From: Candidatus Salinicoccus stercoripullorum
GTDB lineage: Bacteria; Bacillota; Bacilli; Staphylococcales; Salinicoccaceae
Direction of reading: 5' to 3'
NCBI GenBank assembly: GCA_019113295.1
Contig: DXHR01000018.1
Coordinates: 124,001-188,000, forward strand
DNA: 64,000 nt
Part shown: piece after piece, positions 9,060 to 16,097 of the stretch
Layout: each line of letters begins with the position of its first letter
How positions within the stretch are numbered: position 1 is the first letter of the stretch
Notes under the pieces: generated by a model
Told to the model about the DNA's origin: nothing
Seen by the model: only the letters and a program-made list of their open reading frames with translations
The model's database searches: none
Position numbers and translations under genes: made by a program

Positions 9060-10121
9060 ATGAAGAAAATAGTTTGCCTCGGCGGCGGCTACGGTAACAT
9101 GCGCTTCATCCAGCGCATGCTTCCAAAATTGCCATCCGACTACAGCATCACCCTCGTCGATATGAATCCATATCACGGGCTCAAAACCGAGTACTACGCA
9201 CTTGCTGCAGGTACTAAAAGCGAAAAGAAAGTCCGCGTTGACTTTCCTGATGACAACAGGGTCGAAGTCCTCTTCGATACAATTACAAAAATCGATATCG
9301 ATGCCGGCAGAATCACTCTCGAACACGGTGCCCTGGACTACGACAAACTCATCATCGGCCTCGGCTGCGAAGATAAATACCACGGCGTTCCCGGCGCAGC
9401 CGATCATACATTCAGCATCCAGACACTCAGGAAATCACGCGCCACATATGAGCAGATCGGACAGCTCAAGCCGAATGCCACAGTCGGCATCGTCGGCGCA
9501 GGTTTGAGCGGCATAGAGATTGCAAGCGAACTCCGTGAATCACGGGGCGACCTCAAGATCAAACTATTCGACCGCGGTGAACGTATCCTGCCGATGTACC
9601 CTGCCCGCCTCAGTGCCTACGTCAAAAGATGGTTCGATGAAAATGATGTCGAAGTCATACCGAACTCGAACATCGTCAAGGTAGAAACGGACAGAGTATA
9701 CAACAACAATGATTCCCATGATGTCGACATGTGCGTCTGGACTGCAGGTGTACAGCCTGTGGAAGTCGTCCGGAACCTGCCCGTCGACTTCGGTCCCGGC
9801 GGCCGGGTCGAGCTCAACCAGTATCACCAGGTGCCCGGACACCGTGATGTCTACGTCGTCGGTGATTGTGCAGCACTTGAGCATGCCCCATCCGCCCAGG
9901 TGGCCGAAGGCCAGGCCGAGCAGATCGCCGATGTGATCAATGACATACTAAAAGGCAGGGAACTCCCTGGCGAGATGCCTGAGATTAAAATGCAGGGCAT
10001 ACTCGGCTCGCTCGGCTCCAAGGAAGGCTTTGCCTATCTCAAGGAACGTACAGTCACAGGACGTATTGCCCGCATGTTGAAAAGCGGTGTGCTCTGGATG
10101 TACAAACTCGGAAATAACTAA
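9060..10121 (+). CDS. NDH-2-like FAD/NAD-dependent oxidoreductase (YutJ type)
   Basis: This 353-residue flavoprotein has an N-terminal FAD motif KIVCLGGGYGNMRFI (residues 3-17), a second nucleotide-binding glycine motif VGIVGAGLSGIEIASELR near residue 143, and an FAD-contacting DVYVVGDCAALEHAPSAQVAEGQAE segment near residue 260, read here in pieces. It is 50 residues shorter than Ndh at 6951 and lacks most of a C-terminal membrane anchor. Family knowledge makes it an NADH dehydrogenase-like oxidase; the electron acceptor is unknown. It stands alone on the plus strand between its own promoter and a bidirectional terminator. Confidence 0.85.
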   Translation: MKKIVCLGGGYGNMRFIQRMLPKLPSDYSITLVDMNPYHGLKTEYYALAAGTKSEKKVRVDFPDDNRVEVLFDTITKIDIDAGRITLEHGALDYDKLIIGLGCEDKYHGVPGAADHTFSIQTLRKSRATYEQIGQLKPNATVGIVGAGLSGIEIASELRESRGDLKIKLFDRGERILPMYPARLSAYVKRWFDENDVEVIPNSNIVKVETDRVYNNNDSHDVDMCVWTAGVQPVEVVRNLPVDFGPGGRVELNQYHQVPGHRDVYVVGDCAALEHAPSAQVAEGQAEQIADVINDILKGRELPGEMPEIKMQGILGSLGSKEGFAYLKERTVTGRIARMLKSGVLWMYKLGNN

Positions 10122-10137
10122 AGACATACGTAAAGAA

Positions 10138-10173
10138 AAGAGCCCGGGCAATTGCTGCCGAGGGCTCTTATTA
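10138..10173 (+). terminator. Bidirectional terminator between yutJ and nfu
   Basis: AAGAGCCC and GGGCTCTT arms with additional inner pairing (CGGGCA/TGCCG). It is followed by TATT on the plus strand and by TTTTC on the minus strand. Confidence 0.8.
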
Positions 10174-10189
10174 TGTCAAAAATGATATT

Positions 10190-10432
10190 CTAGAAAACCT
10201 GTTCGACTTCAACGAAGCCCGGAACTTCTTCAAGCAGGGCACGTTCGATGCCTGCCTTCAGTGTGATTGTGGAACTTGGGCATGTACCGCATGCACCAAG
10301 AAGGCGGAGTTTCACGATGCCGTCCTCCACGTCCACGAGTTCGCAGTCTCCTCCGTCCCTAAGCAGGAACGGGCGCAATTTATCTAAAACTTCATCAACC
10401 TGTTCGAACATTGTATCCTGTCCAATTGTCAT
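10190..10432 (-). CDS. nfu: Nfu-type Fe-S cluster scaffold/carrier
   Basis: This is an 80-residue stand-alone NifU C-terminal domain. The cluster-binding CGTCPSS (CxxC) is near residues 50-56, and the family segment [18 protein letters not shown] precedes it. It carries [4Fe-4S] clusters to apo-proteins, complementing SufU/SufBCD encoded at 31.9-37.1 kb. GGGAG lies 7 bases before ATG 10432. It is divergent from yuzD, as in Bacillus yutI/yuzD. Confidence 0.92.
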   Translation of the reverse strand: MTIGQDTMFEQVDEVLDKLRPFLLRDGGDCELVDVEDGIVKLRLLGACGTCPSSTITLKAGIERALLEEVPGFVEVEQVF

Positions 10433-10529
10433 TGCAGTTCACTCCCTGTCAATTCTTACGCAATTTCTTGTATCTATATTATAATGGATACAGGAGAAAA
10501 AATCCATCATCTGAAAGGAGTAGTTTCAA

Positions 10530-10841
10530 ATGAAATATGTTGTCAATGTCTATGGCCGTGATGTCATCTGTGCAAGCTGTGTCAATGCGCCGGGGTCAAA
10601 AGATACTTATGACTGGCTGCAGGCGGTGCTTGGACGGAAATATCCGGACCATGACCTCCACTTCAACTATATCGATATGGACCGCGATGAGAACCTGTCT
10701 GACTATGATGAGGAAATCATCGGACGCATCAACGATGACGAGCTATTCTACCCCCTCGTCGCCATCAATGATGAAATCGTGCAGGATGGCTACATCCAGC
10801 TGAAGCCGATCCAGAAGTGGATGGACAGCAGAACCGCATAG
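10530..10841 (+). CDS. YuzD-family thioredoxin-fold protein (DUF1462)
   Basis: This is a 103-residue protein with an N-terminal beta-strand and the cysteine pair VICASCVNAPGSKDT (residues 11-25), characteristic of DUF1462/YuzD. The CxxC in a thioredoxin-like fold suggests a redox or metal-handling role, but no function is known. The AAAGGAG ribosome site lies before ATG 10530. It is divergent from nfu and closed by a strong bidirectional terminator. Confidence 0.85.
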   Translation: MKYVVNVYGRDVICASCVNAPGSKDTYDWLQAVLGRKYPDHDLHFNYIDMDRDENLSDYDEEIIGRINDDELFYPLVAINDEIVQDGYIQLKPIQKWMDSRTA

Positions 10842-10876
10842 AAAGCTCTTCCGGACTCCAGACCGGAAGAGCTTTT
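10842..10876 (+). terminator. Bidirectional terminator between yuzD and bioY
   Basis: AAAGCTCTTCCGG and CCGGAAGAGCTTT form a 13-bp stem with an 8-base loop, with T/A runs on both sides. It overlaps the bioY stop codon. Confidence 0.88.
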
Positions 10877-11414
10877 ATATTGCCGGTCTGAGCCCTCTTC
10901 TGCAGAGTGTTTTGCCAAACATGGCGGTAAGCACGGTAATGATCGTATCCTTGATGACGAAAGGCACCACGGTCAGCATGAGCGCCTCCGTCAGTCCGAC
11001 CGGCGTGCCGATCACCTGGTTCATGATGAATACGAAGTAAAGAAACCCGAATACATAGATGACAAAAAGCGCAAGCATCCCGAAACCTGCTGTCTTTGCC
11101 AGCCCCCTCTCATTCCCCGCACCAAGGCCGGCGATGAATGCTGCGGGGATGTATCCAATGATAAAACCGAATGATGGGGAGATGAGTGAACCGATTCCGC
11201 CGGATCCTGCAAATACCGGGACACCGACAAGCCCCACAAGCATATATACTGTTGTGCTCAGCGCACCGAGCTTCGGGCCGAGCAGGAAGCCGGCGAGCAG
11301 CACCATCGGCACCTGGAACGTGACCGGAACCGGGCCGATCGGGATCCTGATCTGCGCCCCCACTGCTATCAGTGCTGCAAACAACGCTGCATAAATCAGA
11401 TGTTTCGTCTTCAT
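10875..11414 (-). CDS. bioY: Biotin transporter substrate-binding membrane protein BioY
   Basis: This is the S-component of an ECF-type biotin importer, 179 residues with about six membrane helices. Typical BioY features are the repeated glycine/proline-rich loops: RIPIGPVPVTFQVPMVLLAG near residues 27-46 and SPSFGFIIGYIPAAFIAG near residues 78-95. The start at 11414 follows AAAGGGG; longer frames upstream cross the promoter. A BirA-type operator overlaps its promoter. No EcfA/EcfT genes are adjacent, so it probably uses the shared ECF module or works alone. Confidence 0.92.
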   Translation of the reverse strand: MKTKHLIYAALFAALIAVGAQIRIPIGPVPVTFQVPMVLLAGFLLGPKLGALSTTVYMLVGLVGVPVFAGSGGIGSLISPSFGFIIGYIPAAFIAGLGAGNERGLAKTAGFGMLALFVIYVFGFLYFVFIMNQVIGTPVGLTEALMLTVVPFVIKDTIITVLTAMFGKTLCRRGLRPAI

Positions 11415-11445
11415 ATGATGTACCCCTTTTATGTATGATATGGAT

Positions 11446-11474
11446 ATCATACCACTCCGCCGGCTGATTGTTAA
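11446..11474 (-). promoter_or_regulatory. bioY promoter
   Basis: On the minus strand TTAACA (11474-11469) and TATGAT (11451-11446) are separated by exactly 17 bases, 32 bases upstream of the bioY start codon. Confidence 0.75.
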
Positions 11475-11498
11475 CCTTTTTATAACGAAAGTTGACAA
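11468..11498 (-). promoter_or_regulatory. BirA operator upstream of bioY
   Basis: TTGTTAAC (11468-11475) and GTTGACAA (11491-11498) are near-perfect inverted half-sites 15 bases apart, matching the known Gram-positive BirA pattern TTGTTAAC-N14-16-GTTAACAA. The left half overlaps the bioY -35 hexamer, so biotinyl-AMP-bound BirA would block transcription. Confidence 0.8.
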
Positions 11499-11515
11499 TA
11501 AGTTTTTTTAATAAA

Positions 11516-11533
11516 GTCCCCGTTACCGGGGAC
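11516..11533 (-). terminator. Terminator after the 2-hydroxyacid dehydrogenase gene
   Basis: GTCCCCG and CGGGGAC form a tight hairpin. On the minus strand it is followed by TTTATTAAAAAAAC, just past the stop at 11538. Confidence 0.65.
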
Positions 11534-11537
11534 CGGT

Positions 11538-12494
11538 TCATCTTACCGGTGTGATCGGCCTGCCGCCGTTCAGCACCTCCATGATATTGTTTACGCACAG
11601 ATTCATCATATTGTTTCGCGTCGCAACGGATGCACTGCCAATGTGCGGCAGCAGCGTCATATTGTCCACCCCGACGAACTGATGATCCGCACCGACCGGT
11701 TCATTTTCAAACACATCAAGAGCCGCTCCGGCAATCTCTCCGGATCTGACAGCTTCTGCCAGGTCGTCCTCCACGACATGGGCACCACGGCCGATGTTGA
11801 TGAAATGCGCCGTGTCCTTCATCTTACCGAATGCTTCCGCATCGAATTTGTGTTTCGTCTCCTCCGTGAGCGGTGCTGCACACAGTATGAAGTCCGACTC
11901 ACTGAGCAGCTCATCGAAGCTGACCAGTTTTGCGCCGAGATCGTCCGCCGCCTCTGATTCTGATCTGTTATGGTACAGGATGTTCGATTTGAATCCTGAG
12001 AGGCGTCTTGCAAAGGCGGCACCGATGGAACCCATGCCGAAGATTCCGACCGTCTTGCCGAAAACATCGGTGCCGGCCATGTGGTACGGGCTCCAGCCGG
12101 ACCAGTTGCCTTCCACAAGCTCCTTATTGGCCGCTATCACTTTGCGTGCTGAAACGAGCATCAGCGTGAATGCAAGTTCGGCAGTCGTTTCAGTGAGAAC
12201 ATCCGGAGTGTTTGTGATCACTACTTCATGGCGTTCTGCAGCATCAAGATCGATATTGTCGAAGCCCACCGCGAGGTTGGCGACGACTTTCATTTCCGGT
12301 GCATTCGACAGGAACTCTTCGTCGACTTTATCGCTCAGCATCGTGAGCACCGCATGGGCGTCTTTCGTATCCTCAAGGAACTTTTCACGCGGCATCGGTT
12401 TCTGATCTTCTTCCCAAACTGACACTTCGAAGTCTTTTCGCAGCTTGTCTACAATATCCGGGTTGATGTTTCTTGTTATGACTATCTTTTTCAA
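11538..12494 (-). CDS. D-isomer-specific 2-hydroxyacid dehydrogenase
   Basis: This 318-residue NAD(P)-dependent enzyme resembles glyoxylate/hydroxypyruvate reductases. The Rossmann motif TVGIFGMGSIGAAFARRL is near residues 148-165, the NIGRGAHVVEDDL signature near residue 233, and the catalytic His in LLPHIGSAS near residue 282. Glu and Arg partners lie between them. The start appears to be TTG at 12494, directly abutting the stop of the NagD-like gene, with GGAG 10 bases upstream, so it is probably translationally coupled. The precise substrate is not evident. Confidence 0.88.
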   Translation of the reverse strand: MKKIVITRNINPDIVDKLRKDFEVSVWEEDQKPMPREKFLEDTKDAHAVLTMLSDKVDEEFLSNAPEMKVVANLAVGFDNIDLDAAERHEVVITNTPDVLTETTAELAFTLMLVSARKVIAANKELVEGNWSGWSPYHMAGTDVFGKTVGIFGMGSIGAAFARRLSGFKSNILYHNRSESEAADDLGAKLVSFDELLSESDFILCAAPLTEETKHKFDAEAFGKMKDTAHFINIGRGAHVVEDDLAEAVRSGEIAGAALDVFENEPVGADHQFVGVDNMTLLPHIGSASVATRNNMMNLCVNNIMEVLNGGRPITPVR

Positions 12495-13256
12495 CTACCT
12501 GACACTCCATTCCTTTAAGTTATCAATCATATATGTCGGCGGATGCGTTTCTTTTTCCACATCCTCTTTCGGGGTGACACCCGTGTTGACATGCAGAGTA
12601 TCCACTCCGCCGTTTATCCCTGTCAATATATCCGTATCGTAATTGTCACCGACCATGAGGACATCCTCTTTCGGCAGGCCAAGCGCAGCGACTGCAGATT
12701 CCAGTATGATACCCTTCGGCTTGCCGATGAAGACCGGCTCGATGCCTGTCGCCACGGTCAGTACAGAAACAAGCGAACCGTTGCCCGGCACGAACCCTTT
12801 TTCAGTCGGAAACTTTTTGTCCGGATTCGTAGCAATGAACCTGGCGCCGGCGTTGATCATGAGCGTTCCTTTCGAGAGCTTTTCGTAGTTGATCTCCGGA
12901 TCGAGACCCATCACCACATAATCGGCATCCTCTTCAGTAAGAATGAGGCCCGATGCTTCAATCGTTTCCTTCAGACTGTCTGTACCGATGACATAGGCCG
13001 ACGCGCCGGGGGCCGTCTCCCTGAGATAGGCGGCTGTCGCCATCGAGGAAGTATAGAGCGTCTCGGGCTGGATATCAAACCCCATATCCAGAAGTTTCTG
13101 CGCCGCTTCTGTCTGTGTCTTCGTCGCATTATTCGTCAGGAACACATAGGGGATGCTCTCTTTATTCAGCCGGTCAATAAAGTCCACCGCCCCGTCGATG
13201 ACGGCCATTCCGTTGTACATCGTTCCGTCAAGATCGATGAGATAGCCTTTATACAT
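12495..13256 (-). CDS. NagD/TIGR01457-type HAD phosphatase
   Basis: This is a 253-residue haloacid-dehalogenase superfamily hydrolase. Motif I YLIDLDGTMYNG is at residues 5-16, the cap region follows, and motif III/IV MVGDNYDTDILTGINGG is near residues 202-218. Relatives dephosphorylate nucleotides or sugar phosphates. I chose ATG 13256 after AAAGGGG; a longer upstream frame is the shadow of the DUF86 gene. It overlaps the DUF86 stop by 8 bases and abuts the dehydrogenase, as in the Bacillus yutF context. Confidence 0.9.
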   Translation of the reverse strand: MYKGYLIDLDGTMYNGMAVIDGAVDFIDRLNKESIPYVFLTNNATKTQTEAAQKLLDMGFDIQPETLYTSSMATAAYLRETAPGASAYVIGTDSLKETIEASGLILTEEDADYVVMGLDPEINYEKLSKGTLMINAGARFIATNPDKKFPTEKGFVPGNGSLVSVLTVATGIEPVFIGKPKGIILESAVAALGLPKEDVLMVGDNYDTDILTGINGGVDTLHVNTGVTPKEDVEKETHPPTYMIDNLKEWSVR

Positions 13257-13680
13257 CGTGCTGATCCCCTTTGAACGCGGTGATTGCCTGGCCTTCATTT
13301 TCGAAGAACGCATAGACATTCTTCCTGAAGTCCCGGTACGCGGAGAGGTTTTCATTGAAATCCCGCTTCATTCCGGCATGGTCAATGGAAGTATAATTGC
13401 GCGTCAGCTCCACACGCCATTTGAACGTCGCCATGAACCGTTCGTTGTCTTCGGGCGGGATCACCCCTTCGGTCTCCATGATGTCCATCACATCCTGATA
13501 GCTTCCCGGGTCGCGGAGTATGAACCCGTCGATGATCATGTTCCCCACATCAACCACCGCCTCGATCAGCATATGGGAAGCACGCTCCAGTGCGAGGCCT
13601 TCGGTCCGGGTGTATCCTTCGGTCAGACCGTCGATATACCCGAGGCGTTCGAGGAGCACCTCTTTATCTACGAAATACAT
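13249..13680 (-). CDS. DUF86/HepT-like protein (YutE type)
   Basis: This all-helical 143-residue protein has the HepT-like core LERASHMLIEAVVDVGNMII at residues 32-51. HepT proteins are toxin ribonucleases paired with MntA antitoxins and normally show RxxxxxxH. Here the region reads RVELTRNYTSIDH and no MntA nucleotidyltransferase gene is adjacent, so it is more likely a stand-alone housekeeping homologue than an active toxin (inference). ATG 13680 follows AGGAGTG. Confidence 0.82.
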   Translation of the reverse strand: MYFVDKEVLLERLGYIDGLTEGYTRTEGLALERASHMLIEAVVDVGNMIIDGFILRDPGSYQDVMDIMETEGVIPPEDNERFMATFKWRVELTRNYTSIDHAGMKRDFNENLSAYRDFRKNVYAFFENEGQAITAFKGDQHDV

Positions 13681-13767
13681 TGCTGCCACTCCTATTCCAG
13701 TGTTCTTTAGTATAGTATAATTATATGATAGCATAATTTAAACATACTTGAACTGGAGGCGAACCCT

Positions 13768-14034
13768 TTGATCGACTTTTATCTATACGATGATACAGAA
13801 GATACCCAGACACGATTCGTCGGATTCGTCGGCGAACACGGCCGCTACGACCTCGCAATCATAAAATCAGACCGCTACTTCGGAAAAAGCCTGGTGCTCA
13901 ACACACAAAGCAGCAAATTCGGCATCATCGGACCCGACGATCTGGATGAGGAAGGCTACATCGCCCACATACTCGGACTTGAAGACGATGAGGCCGGGGA
14001 AGTCGAAGATTTCCTGAACGAGATAATCGTCTAG
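13768..14034 (+). CDS. DUF3055-family protein
   Basis: This is an 88-residue acidic protein. The N-terminal half DDTEDTQTRFVGFVGEHGRYD and the IIKSDRYFGKSLVL segment resemble the uncharacterised DUF3055 family of Firmicutes. No catalytic motif is visible and the function is unknown. Ribosome site GGAGG precedes ATG 13768. It is transcribed rightward, divergent from the DUF86 gene, and a 41-bp repeat array follows directly. Confidence 0.7.
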   Translation: MIDFYLYDDTEDTQTRFVGFVGEHGRYDLAIIKSDRYFGKSLVLNTQSSKFGIIGPDDLDEEGYIAHILGLEDDEAGEVEDFLNEIIV

Positions 14035-14061
14035 ACCGGAGGAGGGGTAATGCCGCACACA

Positions 14062-14357
14062 CGGGGCCGGCAGTGACTGTTCCCGGCCTCGGTCTTTCGA
14101 ACGGGGGCCGGCAGTGATTGTTTCCGGCCGCCGTCTTTCGAACGGGGACCGGCAGTGACTGTTCCCGGCCTCGGTGTTTTGAACGGGGGCCGGCAGTGAT
14201 TGTTTCCGGCCTCGGTATTTCGAACGGGGGCCGGCAGTGACTGTTTCCGGCCTCGGTCTTTCGAACGGGGGCCGCCAATGACTGTTCCCGGCCGCCGTCT
14301 TTCGAACGGGGGCCGGCAATGACTGTTTCCGGCCGCCGTCTTTCGAACGGGGGCCGG
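14062..14357. repeat. Tandem array of seven 41-bp GC-rich palindromic units
   Basis: Seven consecutive 41-bp units begin at 14062, 14103, 14144, 14185, 14226, 14267 and 14308, plus a truncated eighth at 14349. Each unit carries GGCCGG and CCGGCC arms separated by about 12 bases and ends in TTTCGAAC or TTTTGAAC. Units differ by a few substitutions only. The array fills the space between a rightward and a leftward gene. It resembles staphylococcal STAR-type intergenic repeats in organisation, not in exact core. Long frames across it are translation artefacts. Confidence 0.93.
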
Positions 14358-14371
14358 AAACACGAAAAACA

Positions 14372-14403
14372 AGCGGCGCCATGCGAAAATGCATGGCGCC
14401 GCT
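14372..14403 (-). terminator. Terminator of yutD
   Basis: AGCGGCGCCATGC and GCATGGCGCCGCT form a perfect 13-bp stem with a 6-base loop. On the minus strand it is followed by TGTTTTTCG, right after the yutD stop. Confidence 0.88.
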
Positions 14404-14407
14404 CCTC

Positions 14408-15013
14408 TTAATCCGGTTTTTTGGATGACTGATGTTCTGCGAATGTTTTTCCCGGTGGTTTCTGGCTGCTGTTTTGTTTTTGTTTGTGCTGACCCGTCTT
14501 CTTTTTGCCGCGGGATGATTTTTTGCGTCTGGACTGCCTGTTGCCCCTGCCCTGATCCTCCGGGCCAGCAGCCTGCTGCCTGGATGTGCCGGATTCACCG
14601 GCAGGCCCGGCAGTGTCAGCATCCGGCTCTTTTCCGTCAGATGCCTGCCGGTCTGAAGCAGGTGTCTCCTCCTGAACCGGTTCGGCATCCGCTGCCGGCT
14701 CTTCGAATTCGCCCCTGTCTTTCATCTCTTTGATCTCGGACTTCGTCACTTTTCTCAGCACGAAATAGGCGCATCCGAAATTGCAGTATTCATAAAGATA
14801 ATCCTGCACTGCACTGAATTTCTTGTCACGGTCGACTTTTGCTTTGTCATCTCTGAAGAAGCCCGCCAGTCTCAGCTTTTCGTAGCCGATGTCCCCGACG
14901 ATATAATCATATTTGTTAAGAACTTCGCTGTACTTTTCCCGGAACTGCTCCTCGTCGAATGCATCCCTGTAGTTCTCAATGATTTCAAAATGCATATGAT
15001 CTATCGTAATCAT
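14408..15013 (-). CDS. YutD-family protein (DUF1027) with a long low-complexity tail
   Basis: This is a 201-residue protein. Residues 1-100 form the YutD/DUF1027 domain, with DYIVGDIGYEKLRLAGFF and YLYEYCNFGCAYFVLRKV. The rest is an unstructured tail that changes from acidic (Glu/Asp/Pro/Ala) to strongly basic (Arg/Lys/Gln/Ser). The tail's amino acid bias could suit nucleic-acid binding, but this is a guess. I prefer ATG 15013 with AAAGGTGA upstream over GTG 15025. It overlaps or abuts the lipA stop, so the two are co-transcribed. Confidence 0.85.
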   Translation of the reverse strand: MITIDHMHFEIIENYRDAFDEEQFREKYSEVLNKYDYIVGDIGYEKLRLAGFFRDDKAKVDRDKKFSAVQDYLYEYCNFGCAYFVLRKVTKSEIKEMKDRGEFEEPAADAEPVQEETPASDRQASDGKEPDADTAGPAGESGTSRQQAAGPEDQGRGNRQSRRKKSSRGKKKTGQHKQKQNSSQKPPGKTFAEHQSSKKPD

Positions 15014-15017
15014 AATG

Positions 15018-15938
15018 TTACTCACCTTTCAACAGTTCATCACCTTTGGCCTGTTTGGCCCGCGCTGCTGCGTTGACCTGTTCATCGGCATGATAGCTTG
15101 AACGGACCATCGGACCCGCTTCACAGTGTTTGAAGCCTTTTTCCATCGCCGCTTTCCTCAGTTTTCCGAACTCAAGCGGCGTGTAGTATTTCTGTACGTT
15201 CAGATGTTTCCTGGACGGCTGCAGATACTGACCGATTGTCAGGATGTCCACATTATGTGCCCTCAGATCATCCATCGTCTGATGAAGCTCCCCGACAGTT
15301 TCACCGAGGCCGACCATGATGCTTGATTTCGTCGGGATGTCGGGGTTGATCTCTTTAGCGCGTTTCAGAAACTCCATCGTCCTCCAGTATTTCGCTTTCG
15401 CCCTCACCCTCGGTGTCAGACGTTCGACCGTTTCGATATTATGGTTCATGATATCCGGCTTCGCATCCATCAGCGTTTTCAGGTTATCGAATTCACCGCC
15501 CATATCGGATGGCAGCACTTCAATCGTCGTATACGGATTCTCTTCTCTTACTCGTCTGACAGTTTCAGCATACACTTTTGAACCGGCATCTTTCAGGTCG
15601 TCCCTCGCAACGGCTGTGATGACAACGTGCTTCAGATTCATCAGTTTGACTGATTCAGCCACACGGTTCGGTTCATCCCAATCCAGTTCGTTCGGCAGAC
15701 CGGTCTTGACTGCACAGAATCTGCAGGCACGGGTGCAGACTGCACCCAGGATCATGAATGTCGCTGTGCGCCTTTCCGCCCAGCATTCGTGGATGTTCGG
15801 ACATTTCGCTTCTTCGCATACAGTATGTAAATTCTTTTCACGCATCATTTTCTTAAGGCCAGTGTAGTTCTTGTTCGTGTTCAACCTTATTTTAAGCCAG
15901 TCCGGCTTTCTCAGAATTTCTTCATTTTTAGTTGCCAT
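15018..15938 (-). CDS. lipA: Lipoyl synthase LipA
   Basis: This radical-SAM enzyme of 306 residues inserts two sulfurs into octanoyl carrier proteins. Both clusters are recognisable: the auxiliary set [12 protein letters not shown] (near residues 41-52) and the radical-SAM set CTRACRFC (near residues 68-75). It consumes an Fe-S cluster per turnover, so it depends on the Suf/Nfu genes in this window, and its octanoyl substrate includes GcvH at 42023. GGAGG lies before the ATG. It is upstream of and coupled to yutD, as in Bacillus. Confidence 0.96.
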   Translation of the reverse strand: MATKNEEILRKPDWLKIRLNTNKNYTGLKKMMREKNLHTVCEEAKCPNIHECWAERRTATFMILGAVCTRACRFCAVKTGLPNELDWDEPNRVAESVKLMNLKHVVITAVARDDLKDAGSKVYAETVRRVREENPYTTIEVLPSDMGGEFDNLKTLMDAKPDIMNHNIETVERLTPRVRAKAKYWRTMEFLKRAKEINPDIPTKSSIMVGLGETVGELHQTMDDLRAHNVDILTIGQYLQPSRKHLNVQKYYTPLEFGKLRKAAMEKGFKHCEAGPMVRSSYHADEQVNAAARAKQAKGDELLKGE

Positions 15939-16058
15939 GCAGTTAAGCCCTCCATAAGAAAAGTTACCACTATATTAGCATACTTGGGACTTTCATGAGA
16001 CCGAGAAGTTTGATATTTGACTTTATTCATTATTTTCAAAATGAATTTTCATTTTAAA

Positions 16059-16084
16059 CCCCGCACAGCAACTGCCATGCGGGG
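16059..16084 (-). terminator. Terminator of the NhaC-family transporter gene
   Basis: CCCCGCA and TGCGGGG arms around a 12-base loop. On the minus strand they are followed by TTTAAAATG, 14 bases past the stop at 16098. Confidence 0.65.
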
Positions 16085-16097
16085 AACCATAAAATCA

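Noticed and set aside
13249..13680. HepT-MntA toxin-antitoxin system
   Set aside because: The HepT-like protein lacks a clear RxxxxxxH catalytic motif and there is no MntA-type nucleotidyltransferase next to it; synteny is that of a housekeeping locus.
14062..14357. CRISPR array
   Set aside because: The units are contiguous without unique spacers, the period is constant at 41 bp and the palindromic part is inside each unit. No cas genes are nearby.
13867..14688. A 273-codon leftward open frame and shorter siblings rich in repeated GNSHCRPPFERPRP-type strings
   Set aside because: They are translations of the 41-bp repeat array; since 41 is not a multiple of 3, three frames stay open in rotation. 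No ribosome site, no family, and neighbouring real genes overlap.
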